Positions 35,618 to 46,659 of a stretch of DNA of 64,000 bases are shown here, in pieces. The stretch covers positions 4,000,501 through 4,064,500 of the forward strand of contig OZ004590.1 of the NCBI GenBank assembly GCA_963924555.1, in the 5' to 3' direction. Below the pieces are notes generated by a model. That model did not search any database. It was not told where the DNA came from and was given only the letters and a program-made list of their open reading frames with translations. The stretch's first letter is position 1. Each line of letters begins with the position of its first letter. Position numbers and translations under genes: made by a program. The stretch is from Crambe crambe (Eukaryota > Porifera > Demospongiae > Poecilosclerida > Crambeidae).

Positions 35618-35713
35618 AGCTAGCTAGCTGGGTCAATAAGTGGGCGTGGCTACTCAGCTCACACGTACACGCCCTAAAGTCTTGAGTATAGAATTACTCA
35701 ATCATAGGTAACT
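35618..35713. promoter_or_regulatory. 96-bp bidirectional promoter (thiolase / carotenoid oxygenase)
   Basis: Only 96 bp separate the two start codons, which point away from each other. No TATA box is clear. The interval includes GTGGGCGTGGC, resembling a GC-box/KLF site, and a TAGC repeat next to the thiolase ATG. Both 5' UTRs must be very short or overlap. Confidence 0.6.
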
Positions 35714-38700
35714 ATGAGCTCTCCCGCAGCAAGCGTAGGAAGCATAGAAGGAAGCCTCTCAGATGTGAGGAGACCTTTGGACTTGACGCAAGTGGCGAGA
35801 GGATGGCATAGCGCTAACAGAGAGTACTCTTACTGGGTCCCCGAGGTTGATGTCGAAGGCAAGATCCCCACGCAACTCAGGGGCACTCTGTTCAGGAACG
35901 GCCCAGGCCTGCTGGAAGTCTATGGAAAGAAGCTCATACATCGTAGGTCTTGCTAGATCTACAACTAGCTGTTTCAGCTAGCCCAGAGGATCTACTAGCA
36001 GTTTGATATAATAGCTAATTAGGCTCAAGCATCTCATATTAGCTATTTTAGCTTGGGTCACTCTGTAATAGCTATGTGCAGCTTGCAGCCTTTCCATTCC
36101 TTCTCAGCACCCTCTCCTTTAATGCTGCAGCTAGAGTACCGGTAGGAAGTTACATGGTTACATATAAAATACAGTACTCCTAAATGGGTATAGCTAGTCT
36201 GTTCTGGCACTCTAGACACTCTGCTCCTTTCCAGGCCCCCCCTCCACCCGGGCAATTTCTGAATGAAACCCTGATATTATAATTTGATTAGTTAGCTAGG
36301 GAGCTTTGTCACACACCTCTCACTATTAATGTTTGCTTTTAATAAAACAATGGCAGTGAAGTAGACCAAAATTTATCATATCTTTAGCAATCGACGGCGA
36401 TGGAATGATAGTAGCCCTAACTTTTCAAGATGGACGTGTTCACCTCCGTACCAAATTTGTGGCTACAAGAGAGAGAGTCGAAGAACAGCAGAAGCAGAAG
36501 TTTTTGTACCGAGGGCAGATGGGGACGCATCCTAACTCCCCCCTGAAGGACACTGCCATCTTGCTCAAGAACCTGCTAACCCTCAGATGGCCTAAGCTTC
36601 ATTACCGTAACCCTTCCAACACCAACGTCTTCTATTGGGGAGGCAAGGTAGGTGTGTCAGCAGTCAAACACATGCCAAAGGGGGTGTAGCAGGATAACTA
36701 ACAGTAATGATTATAGGCGTTGAGGTGTCTAGATTTGGTGGATTGGGAACGGAACAGTTGAATGGAACAGTAGAATAAAATACTGGATAGCTAAGCATAG
36801 GCATATACCTACGTAATATTTGGTAGTGGAGTGCAGCAAAGTGAGCCCTACACTAGAGGGTTGAATGAGAGGGTGTCCATTCTTTGCAATACGGTGACGT
36901 CATTGCCTAACTGAGCATGTTGCACTCGCCCCTGAGGATGCTGAGCCAGTCACCAGGTTCCTGCAAGTGAACCGAGAATATTCACTTGGTATCATTTGCA
37001 CTGCCTTCAGGTGGTGTTTCTGGCTTAATTAACAACCCAAAGAAACTCCATATTTGGTGGCAGGAGTTTACTTTAGGGCACATTCCATTCCACTGATTCT
37101 AATCCACTGACCCAAGTGTTGAGTCTGAACTCTTGACATGAACCTAAATGGCTAATATGATTATCCCATTCATGAAACAGTGCTAGCTATTATAACATTA
37201 TGATGTCACTAAGGAAAACCTGTGCAAATGCATGGTGTGTTAAGTTACTCTTGTTCAAATTGTCCAGGTGATATCAGTGTATGAGACAGGTCTGCCATAC
37301 TCCCTTGATCCACACACTCTGGAGACCCTGGGAATGGAGACTTTCAATGGTGACTTGATGCTAAAGGCTTTTGCTGCCCACTTCAGGCTGGATATGAAGC
37401 AAGAAGTGAGTCATTCATTAGCAACAGAGAGCTCGTAATTACCAAAGTACAGGAGGAGATATTTCACAATTTACCCTGATAGCTAAAATTCTATACGTAG
37501 GTTACCGTTTGCATTTTCCTTGGCTTTATACGTAATACATGTTTCGACCTTCCTTTCCACAGCGTTTGGTATGCATTGGTTTAAAGCCAGGCTCTGGTTC
37601 ATTGAAACCATCCCTTGCCATCTACGAATTTGACAAGCAATGGAACCTCCTCCAGCACCAAATGCACCACATTGACGGCCTGAATTACGCCCACGATTTC
37701 CTTCTACTCAAGGATTACTACGTCTTCCACATGACTCCGTTTATACCCATGTCTCTGAAAGCTGCCATCATGGTGTATGCTGGATGGTCCTCTCCTGGTC
37801 AAGAGATGGCTTACAGCTCCAGTCTGCCTTCTCGCTTTATTGTCATTCCACGACACGCTGGTGCAAAGTACAAAGACATAAGAATGTTCGATACAGAGCC
37901 CTTCCATGTACGTATGTCGTATGTTAGGACACTTTTGCACTTCATAAAATTTCTATCCTAAGCTTTTAATGCTACATTGAATGAAGGGGTTCATTGTTAT
38001 TGTAACAGAGGAACCTCCAAATAATGGGACCCAGCCTTTTGTCCTTTAGTAAAGAGGCTGTCCTCTTTTTGAGGCTTTTTTGTTTAAAAATATATACATG
38101 CTTTTAGAGCATCCTTTATTTATCCTCTTTTAGAGCATCCTTTATTGAGAGGTTTATCCTCTTTTAGAGCATCCTTTATTGAGAGGTTTATCCTCTCTTA
38201 GAGCATCCTTTATTGAGAGGTTTATCCTCTTTTAGAGCATCCTTTATTGAGAGGTTTATCCTCTCTTAGAGCATCCTTTATTGAGAGGTTTATCCTCTTT
38301 TAGAGCATCCTTTATTGAGAGGTTTATCCTCTCTTAGAGCATCCTTTATTAAGAGGTTTATCCTCTTTTAGAGCGTCATTTAGAGCATCATCTATTGGCT
38401 ATTTAATTAATTAGAGTATGTGACATGTTACTATAATCTGATGTTTTGCTTTTTCAGATTTATCATTTTGGTAATGCTGAGATGAAGGGAGATGACGTGA
38501 TTGTATTCAATGCCGTTTGTTTGGGTCCAAAGTTCAACATGACATTCGAGAAGGAGATATGGCTCTCAAATGCATCAGTTGCCCCTGGAAACGTGTACCA
38601 ATTCGCGATCAACTTTGTAACTGGAAAGTGTGAACGTTCGAAGGAACCAGAAGACCCAGCTAGTGTGGAGTTCCCAACCGTCCATCCTTATAGACATGGC

Positions 38701-39376
38701 TTCCCAAATTCTCGCTACTCCTACTTGATGGCCAGCGACCGCAAGGGGTATAATCTCCCTTACAGAGATGTTGTAAAGGTAAACAAATCATATCATGGGC
38801 AAGCTCTTTACCACTTCATTTAACAGATTCTATAGTTAAAAACAACAACAGACAAACAAACAAACAAACAACAACAATAACAACCTTTTCTCAATAAAAT
38901 AACAACAGGATATCCAGTCAATTCCCCTATTGTCATGATCAATTTCGCCTCTGTCTGGTCAAATTCTATTAGGGCTATCAATGTAATTAATACCTGGTAC
39001 TCTAAGTCTGTTGTATTGTTATGAACACCAGTGACATTCATGCCATCTCTTACACATTTAATAGTATGATACCAAGCACGAGAAGCGGCAGGTGTGGTAC
39101 TCCCATGGTTGCGTTGGAGAGCCAGTGTTCGTCCCCCGTCTGGGATGGGAAAGCTGGAGGGAGGGTAAAGAGGATGATGGCTTCGTCTTGGTCATGCTGT
39201 ATGTCCCCGAGACGCACTGCACTGAGTTTGTGATACTGGACGCCATGAAAGTGGAGGACGGTCCCATTGCTAGGATCAAGCTCAAGCACCACATACCTTA
39301 TGGCTTCCATGGGACCTTCACCCCAGAAGTCTTCATCGATTGCAACCATGTCACTAGACAGAACTCAAAGCTATGA
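35714..39376 (+). CDS. Carotenoid oxygenase (RPE65/BCO/CCD superfamily)
   Basis: Exons 35714-35942, 36388-36647, 37268-37405, 37563-37907, 38458-38778, 39065-39376; 534 aa, the usual family length. Seen: 'LRGTLFRNGPG' near residue 60, 'HPIDGDGM' at about 76, then the four iron-binding histidines in family context: 'FAAHFRLD', 'NYAHDFLLL', 'IYHFGNAEM' and 'PYGFHGTF' near the C-terminus. Known: these non-haem Fe(II) enzymes cleave a double bond in carotenoids, apocarotenoids or stilbenes, in animals making retinal among other products; RPE65 instead isomerises. I cannot tell the substrate; the loop after the second His looks closer to cyanobacterial and plant-type apocarotenoid oxygenases than to RPE65. 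No signal peptide is apparent. Divergent from the thiolase, convergent with the Rab gene. Confidence 0.9.
38085..38385 (+). repeat. 34-bp minisatellite with alternating variants
   Basis: About eight units of TTTATCCTCTTTTAGAGCAT plus CCTTTATTGAGAGG. Units alternate between CTCTTTTAGAGC and CTCTCTTAGAGC, giving a 68-bp higher-order period. Each unit contains the small palindrome GAGAGGTTTATCCTCTC. It is in the intron 37908-38457 of the carotenoid oxygenase gene. Confidence 0.9.
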
Positions 39377-39977
39377 ATATACTTGCACACATTGTCATAA
39401 GATGGATTTTATCTGTAGCAATATTTGTATCCTGTGTTTAGCATCACATTTATGATGATCGAAGTACTGCATATTTTTGTTGAACATGTATTATTATACA
39501 GAAAATCTAATTCTTTCCTCTTTCTCCATTACTAGTCTGGGATTGAAATATTAGTGTGGAGATAGAACACAATACGATTTTTGTTGAATGCAGTAACTGT
39601 TCCAAATAATTCATCTTTCTCCTAGTCTGGGAACGTAATAATAGCACATGATAGCAGTTATCAGAAATGTGGTCCAAGCAGAGAAACGTGACATTTTAAT
39701 TAATTAGGATTGAACTATTATTGCTGACCTGTAAATGAATAACCATATGTAAGTATGAATATATATTGCATCACACATTCGTCTTTTTAAAAAATTAGCA
39801 TCATTATAGCTATGATATAAAAGTGCAACTGGTGAGAAATAAGATGACAAACCCAAACGATTGAAAAAATATAAAATAATTAGTGAAGAAGTGACATATA
39901 CTGCCAGGATTTAATAGCTACACACACATAGAGTACACACACAATTAGCTAGAGAGAGAGCAGAGAGAAAAGACTCA
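39377..39977. other. Convergent 3' interval, no gene seen
   Basis: AT-rich sequence between the carotenoid oxygenase stop and the Rab stop, presumably the two 3' UTRs. No reading frame or repeat array is supported. Confidence 0.6.
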
Positions 39978-42900
39978 CTATAGACAACATGAACGTTGAG
40001 GAGGTGGGTCGTTTGGGGGAATATTCCCCACCAGTCCTCTCATGCCTACTACTTTAGAATAACTACTGGTATTATAAGTGCCATTGGTGTGGTTTTCTGT
40101 GGTATAGTTTGGTGTCAGTCCAGGGCCACCGTCAGTGTCTGCAGTCCCACCAAGATCCACAACATCCACTGGGAGGTCTGGTTCACGACTTGACAACTCC
40201 AGGATTTTCTTTACCAGTGTTTCCATGGCTTCATCTATGAGGAGATAATCCCACAATGTATTACAACTTCAGCGAGAGCCAGAGGCAGTCTCCTCCCTCT
40301 TAGTGAAGCTCCATTTTGTATAGTGATGGAACCTTTCTCTCCATTAATAAGCTCCCACACCAGTGACCCCCAATTATATTATCTCTATGTATTCACCTCA
40401 AAAAGGTTGTGTTGTGCTCTCTCCAGCTAGCTAGCTAGCTACTTACTTACTTATATTTGTGCCTTCCTTTGCTGAAGTAGGATACCTGTGAGATACGACA
40501 TTGCAGTTAGGTATACGTAAATTTGCATTCACTCGACACCTTTATAATTCACTACTAGCTACATACATATAGCTTTCTCAGTTTTCAGATTTCAAAACTA
40601 GTGGATGATCAGTTGTTCTAGGTGAAATTTAGAGAATTGAGAAAGTTAGAGCTAATCAAGTGAATGCAAATAGAGATCAGTAAAATGTACACAGACTATA
40701 ACCTATAGCATAATATGTATGTATGTATGTACCATGCTATTATGTTGTGCTTTGAGCAGAATTCATCCACTTTTGTTGAGTCTATTTGATGATTCTCTGC
40801 ATCACACTGTAAAGGAAAAGAAGAAGAGAAAGAAGAAAGAAAGAAAAAAGGCAAACATAGGCCTAGGCCTGACCACTATTTTGGGGAAAACAGGTTAATT
40901 ATTGTCAAATAAATCAATAACAAAATAAACTGTTCTATGATGCAAATTGTAGAGCTTCAGTGGTCTGGAGGATTACTATTCAATTTCGGGCCTGACCAAT
41001 TGAATCACCTCTGGAAAATGCTGTCACTCTGTCACTGTTAATGATCATAGAGAGTGCATGTGGCTTACCTTATTAGCCAATACAAGGATGGGAACAGGGT
41101 CTCCATTCTCCAGCACAACTTTCTGATTTACATCCTCTAGCCACTATAATCACATCACAATAGTGAGTTAACGATTGTGGTTTGGTAGGTATGTTGAAAA
41201 AAAGAATCATTCTACGTAGCAGTGTCATGCTTCCACAATTGGCCCAATAGAGGGAAAACAGACCATAACACTTAATTGGGCAGATTTCACAACTAGCCAA
41301 CTATATATACAATTAACTACTCACCTTCAATACAGAATCGAATGTTACTTGTCTGCAGTAAAGAAAATAGTTATAAAGGTCATGTGACTCTGAAAATAGT
41401 TATAAAGGTCATGTGACTCTGATTCATGTTTGTGATAAGGATAGATAGCCACTAGTTAGTGTATATAAACATTCTTTTAGGGACATAACACCCAACAACA
41501 ACAACATAACTACCAGACAGACAGACCACTTTATTCTCAGGTCAGCTCTTAATGTTCTATTGTAGCTAATTAACAATTATTATGAGCTGTGCTGTTTGAC
41601 AGTAAAATCTTGCTAGGGCACACTTCTCCTTGAATGGCTTGTGTGACAACTACACAACTTGCCTTGTCAAGTCGAAGACTATAATGGCTCCAATCCTGTT
41701 GGAAAGCAAGACAAGTTCAATAAGTACATACTTGATGTGCAGTGTACAATGGTGTATACACATTAGCTAATAGCATAACAGTTTACAATAATTGGTGCCT
41801 GTATTTCGATAGAGGTAATATGAATTCATTCATTCTAAAGAAACTGTAAAATTTACTGTATTAGCTATAATGTGAATTTTCAGTACGTGTACTTCCTAAT
41901 CATAAACCTCAAGAGTTCAATATAATTGTATTGAGCAGTGGAAAATTTAATTTCTATAATAAATTTAATACTCCTCTTACGCATATTTGTAGTACACTCT
42001 GGTCATGTGTCCAAATCTCTCGTGGCCTGCAATGTCCCTAGTAAATGAGTACAAGAACGGACAAATATAGCAGCATTAATAATTATATCAAGTGTGAAAA
42101 TCTTGCATTGGAGACGTATTATGTGGCTTGGACCTTACCACAATGATATGAAATCATTGAACTTTCGCATGCATGTATGTTTTACTTGGCCCTCCTTATG
42201 CATGGAGGATTCTTGAAGCCAGAAAAATCATATTTATTTACTACCTCAAGAGAGTATGGGGATGTATCAATGCCAATGATCATACTGATGATGGTCCTGG
42301 AGTCCTAGAATTCTGTCAGAAGTTGAATATATTATTAAAAGGGCAAGTTAGATAGCCAGAGCTGTGTAGGCATGGATTATAGTTGCAGGTGTGGCAAAGG
42401 AGAACATTAAGTGTAGGTCTCACATGGGTAGTTATATATTCAAAGCAGGTGTGGCAAAGGAGAACATTGCAAGTTGCTATTTTTTCTCTTGTCTAGCCAG
42501 CCCAGATTAGCTACTGTGTAAGATTGTTATTAATTTTCTAACTCTAACCATAACTGTAGATTGATTTTGAGTCCAGGATTCCATGATAACGTCTTCAATG
42601 AGAAATCAACCCCAATCGTCAACTTATAGTTTGGAGAGAAGATTCCTATGGTTGATAAAAGAAAGATGTGTCTAGCTAGATAATGTGAATGATGGTGGTA
42701 TCTACTGTATTAGAACCTGCCTTCTGTATATCTTCTAATGATTGAGGTCTGCAGAGAGATCATGTATATTATGATTGAACATCTACAGTGGAGTTTTAAG
42801 ACTCACCTTTCCTGAAAGATATCAGGATTTATGAGTAGATGTACCCATTTGAATATGAAGAAAAGAACATGAATAGTAAGTATAGTAAATGGATCTATTG

Positions 42901-43084
42901 TTATCAACTCTTGTTTCCTAAGCTAGCTCTAAACACACTGTTACTCACCTACACCGAAATCTCCAATCACAAGGACCTTGTACAGGTGTTCATGCAACTT
43001 CTCGTCGGCCACTTCGTGTCTATACTCGTGCCCCGGAGGCGGGTCCAGCGATTCCGAATGTTTGGCTTCTGCTTGCTCCTCCAT
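39978..43084 (-). CDS. Rab32/Rab38-family small GTPase
   Basis: Eleven exons: 43084-42949, 42811-42807 (5 nt), 42748-42721, 42645-42549, 42037-41981, 41695-41663, 41352-41325, 41143-41069, 40806-40733, 40485-40451, 40234-39978; 274 aa, all phases match. Seen: P-loop 'GDFGVGKTS' (about 43-51), 'TIGVDFSLKTLSW' of switch I, 'LWDIAGHERFGHMTRVYYK' of switch II, 'LANKCD' (G4), 'TSAKEG' (G5), and a C-terminal 'RSCCL' for prenylation. 'WDIAG' rather than WDTAG is a signature of Rab32/38. Known: Rab32/38 direct traffic to lysosome-related organelles and act near mitochondria. Oddities: the catalytic Gln of switch II is His; the tail before the cysteines is longer than usual; two introns (after 42721 and after 41663) start with GC. 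Confidence 0.93.
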
Positions 43085-43252
43085 CACGGGCAAAAATTTA
43101 TGGTGCGTACCGAATCTGAGGAGGAGCGATCAAAAATGGAGCCCCGCCCGAAATGCTATTCTTGAGCCCCGCCCACGACCAAGTTTGTATGGGCGGGGCT
43201 CCACTCATGCATGCATGGCCTTTGACCTTTTTACTTTCTGAGGAAGAAAGGC
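43085..43252. promoter_or_regulatory. 168-bp bidirectional promoter with three GC boxes (Rab32 / methyltransferase)
   Basis: Start codons at 43084 (-) and 43253 (+) face apart. The interval has GCCCCGCCC at 43141 and 43167, and GGGCGGGGCT at 43191-43200; the last two form an inverted pair. These are typical Sp/KLF binding sites and fit a TATA-less housekeeping promoter. Confidence 0.65.
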
Positions 43253-44755
43253 ATGTCAATGATGTCGTTGGGAATTAACCGTGAAGGGGCAGCATACGTC
43301 ATTGCTGGGGCTCTTGGAGTGGCTGCTGCCGGTGTGGGAGTGTTCTTGATTCGCAGAAAGCATAAAGAGGCAAGGAATCTAAAATCCAAAGCAAATAATA
43401 TATATATGTAGGCCTATAAGGAACTTTGTGGATAAATCATTATCTTGTATGTTATAGACGGAGGGATCCAAGCTCTATGAGACAGAGAAACTGGTGAATG
43501 AGTATCTTGGCTTTCATTACTGCCCTCCAAAGGAGTACATGGCATATGACTTTGGACCAGAGGGTGCTCTGGATTTCCCTAAAAGGTGTACAGACCTGTG
43601 CCTCCGCTACAAAAATGTAAGTGGGTGCTTGGATGTAATCATTTATCAGTTTACATCAATCATCTTCATCAGAAGCACTTTCTCTGACCAAATGTATTCT
43701 CTCCTCCCAATACATCAACCATCTCCTTCAACAGTACCTTGAGTTACCACCTTGCTGTACCTCTAGCTAGCTAGCTAGCTCTGCACTTCCATCCTTAATA
43801 TGATGACCCTTTACCAAATGAACATCTTCTTTACTTTTTTTAGGCATGGGTGCTCAGTAGAGCTATAGACATTGGTTGTGCAGTGGGAAGGTCAACCTTT
43901 GAACTTGCCCGCGAGTTTGATGAGGTGATAGGTGTGGATTTCTCCCACGCCTTCGTTGCTAAGTGTCAAGAGATGAAAATCACAGGACAGGCAAAGTATT
44001 CCCTCACTGTGGAGGGTGACTTGGTAGAGAAAAAGATGGCTACAATTGACCCTGCAATAGTGAGTGTAAATTGAAAGCTGGGGTGGTATGAATATATTTG
44101 GACTCTACATGAGTTACTACAGACACTGAACAAATAATAATACACCAATGACTGGTATTATTAAATTAAGAGGGACCTGTACAAAATGACATTTCCCAAT
44201 ATTCAGTGTGTCATCTAATGTGCTCAGTCAGGTTAGCTGAGTACTTCTCCCATTGCACCTTCCACCCCTGTGAATACACACCTCATATTATGTGTACCAC
44301 TCTAGGACCGTTCCCGTGTGAGTTTCACAGTGGCAGATGCCTGCAACTTGCCCGACTTAGGAAAGTTTGGGTGTGTCTTTGCAGGAAACCTCATCTGCCG
44401 TCTCCCTGAACCAATGGGATTTTTCAACCGTCTCTCTGACATGATAGTGCCTGGGGGGATTCTGTTCATCACCTCTCCTTATACCTGGCTAAAGTCCTAC
44501 ACTGAAAAGGTATAGCCTCGTTCCCAGGCCTTCCTCTCCACCTCGCAAAATTAAACTTTGCGAGGTGGAGAGGAAGGCCTGGGAACGAGGCTAGAAAAGG
44601 TATATATAAGAACCTCTAATAAGGGCCCACCCACACTGAAAGAGGTCAACAAAGGACAATCTAAAGTATGATACTATACAGAATAACCTTCAATAGAGGA
44701 CAACAAACAAAAAGGCTGGGTCCCAAGTTGGCCTCGAACCCAGTCTCTCTTTTTT

Positions 44756-44796
<41 letters not shown>

Positions 44797-45124
44797 AAAA
44801 AGAAAAAAGAAAAAGAGGCTGGGTTTGAGGCTAGGTCCCAAATGTGTTAAGGTTCCACAGCTTATGGAGGAAGAGGATAAAGGAAAAAATTAATGCCATA
44901 TTTTAACAGCTTATTATTTTTTATTGTTATACACATCTTAGGAGAAGTGGCTTGGTGGGTACATGAAGGATGGTGAGGAAGTACGAGGCTTTTCTACCTT
45001 GAAACAAATTTTGGAACCAAATTTTGAGCTATTGGCCGATCAGGATTTCCCATTCCTGATCCGAGAGACTGTTCGCAAGCATCAGTGGACTGTGGCTCAT
45101 GTGACCATATGGAAGAGAAAGTAA
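43253..45124 (+). CDS. Membrane-anchored SAM methyltransferase of the OvoA C-terminal (4-mercaptohistidine N1-methyltransferase) type
   Basis: Exons 43253-43369, 43458-43616, 43844-44059, 44306-44509, 44942-45124; 292 aa. Residues about 13-34 form a hydrophobic anchor followed by 'RRKHKE'. Then 'LYETEKLVNEYLGFHY', the SAM-binding motif 'AIDIGCAVGRSTFELA' with acidic 'VIGVDFS' at strand 2, 'VADACNLPD', 'NLICRLPEP' and 'ITSPYTWL'. This set is characteristic of the methyltransferase module found at the end of the ovothiol enzyme OvoA and in stand-alone relatives. Here no sulfoxide-synthase module precedes it, so ovothiol synthesis is not shown; the substrate is unknown. Intron 1 needs a GC donor (GAG|GCAAGG) to keep frame. 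The first of three closely spaced in-frame ATGs was taken as start. Confidence 0.85.
44513..44593. repeat. Perfect foldback: 37-bp arms, 7-nt loop, at a splice donor
   Basis: 44513-44549 is exactly complementary to 44557-44593. The outer end reads TAGCCTCGTTCCCAGGCC. It begins three bases into the intron that follows exon 44306-44509, so transcription makes a large hairpin directly after the donor. Related outer-end sequence occurs at 59287 and a partial one near 55130-55145. Confidence 0.95.
44750..44794 (+). repeat. T16-G29 homopolymer block
   Basis: A run of T followed directly by 29 G, in the same methyltransferase intron. Homopolymer length is uncertain. Confidence 0.9.
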
Positions 45125-45258
45125 CTTGGTATGAGGTGCAGGACTGAATGAATTATTTTTTTGATAATGATACGCGCGCGCGTCAAGCGAAGGGTTTTCC
45201 CCTTACACACGTGGTTAACCACCTAATACTGTGGATTAATTAGAACTATTGCAGAGCA

Positions 45259-45868
45259 ATGGACAACTTGACAAAGGAACAGAGAGATCAACTGGAAATC
45301 ACGCAGGTAGACAGCTACATAAGCTGTGAATGGAGACGTTAGATTACGGTGATGTGTTTTCGTTGCAGTTTAAAGAGTTTATGATGACATATAACAATGT
45401 CACTGAGAACTGCTTCACCGAATGTGTCAACGACTTCACTTCGAGAAAAATCCTCAAGCAAGAAGTAAGGTTACTGTATGATCATGATGGTCAGTGGTTT
45501 AAATTCTCGGAAGCTAGCTAGCTAGCTATATAGAAAATTGGTCGACCCTTTACCATATTATGGTAAAGGCTCCTGCCCCCTAACTAAATCAGGGTACTTT
45601 TAGAGAAGTTTCAGCCCTGCCTTTTTACTAAGTACTGTCTTGGTATCTAAACAATGTTTCTCAACCCCCTCGTGGCAGCACATCTAAATGCTTTAATTTC
45701 ATAGCTGTGAAGTGTGGGAATTATTGTTCATCCTATCACTGTATTTTTCTCAAGGTGACATGTTGTGAACATTGTGTGGATAAGTACATCAAGATGAGTC
45801 AGAGAGTAACCATGCGTCTCCAAGAACACTTTGCAATCCAGCAAGATGCTGCTGCTTCTCGATCATGA
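45259..45868 (+). CDS. TIMM9: Mitochondrial import inner-membrane chaperone Tim9
   Basis: Exons 45259-45306, 45369-45464, 45755-45868; 85 aa, the family's usual size. The twin CX3C motifs are complete: 'CFTEC' and 'CCEHC' (second Cys pair outer C's), and flanking 'FKEFMMTYNNVTENC', 'VDKYIKMSQRVTMRLQEH' match Tim9 rather than Tim8, 10 or 13. Known: Tim9 and Tim10 form a hexameric chaperone in the intermembrane space that carries hydrophobic precursors to the inner membrane; the four cysteines form two disulfides via Mia40. No presequence is expected or seen. The gene starts 134 bp after the methyltransferase stop on the same strand, with a CG-dinucleotide run (ACGCGCGCGCGT) between. Confidence 0.95.
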
Positions 45869-46659
45869 GTCTTGACACTTAGCATCAGATCTTTCATCTT
45901 AATCATATAATAAGCATACATGGCATAATAATTATTGAGTTACAAGTGGAATCAGAGACACTCATCAAAACAGTATCAGTGATAATAAAGGGGTGGACGT
46001 AGTTTGTGTCACTGTGTGCACTATAATGCATCATGCATGCAGTATGAATTGTAATGTAAGCTGGGGCATCCTGGTACCTAGGCCTGTCTTTGGAGGGAAC
46101 ATTGACTACAAGGTTGTTCCCTGAGAGTCTGAGAGAGCACCACCACTGCTCTACAATGCTGATTCACAACAAAAAGTTATTACAGATGATGAAATTTTAT
46201 GACTACATACTTATATGCATATCTTATACCATAAAAAAATTTAAAAGTAATACAGTAAACCGCTGAACCACCAATTAAAAGAAGTATAAGGTCTAGGTAT
46301 TGGCTTTGAAGATGAATGTTTGAGAGTCAATGTTTTCACATGTTGCCAACTGCAGTTCACTGCCATCAGCATTCATACACTGATTACTAGCTCTGAAAAG
46401 AGAACAGTACAGGACAGAGTGAATTTAAAAAAATTTAATGTATATAGAAAAATCCCTGAAGGATCTAGGAGGACACCAGAAAAAAAGCAACATGGTTCTG
46501 GCCTTCTGGGCAGAATGATTGCAGTTACACTGGATAATTTCTGGCTTGTCTGGTCAACAAATTACTAGTGATTGTAAGTGGACACACCCACTGATGCGAA
46601 ATAATAAAAAATTCCAGGTTTTAACTATGAAACCTTACTGCCATGCATGTTGGTATTCC
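45869..46659. other. Convergent 3' interval, no gene seen
   Basis: Between the TIMM9 and GalNAc-transferase stops. An 82-codon + frame at 46320 shows no family motif. A further lectin-repeat exon of the neighbouring transferase could be here (its last codons overlap a donor-like AA|GTAAGG), but I could not find a convincing one. Confidence 0.5.

Noticed and set aside
44668-44850. 60-codon frame with poly-Phe/Gly
   Set aside because: Product of the T16-G29 homopolymer block.
46320-46568. 82-codon frame downstream of TIMM9
   Set aside because: No recognisable domain or exon signals, and no conserved neighbour frame.
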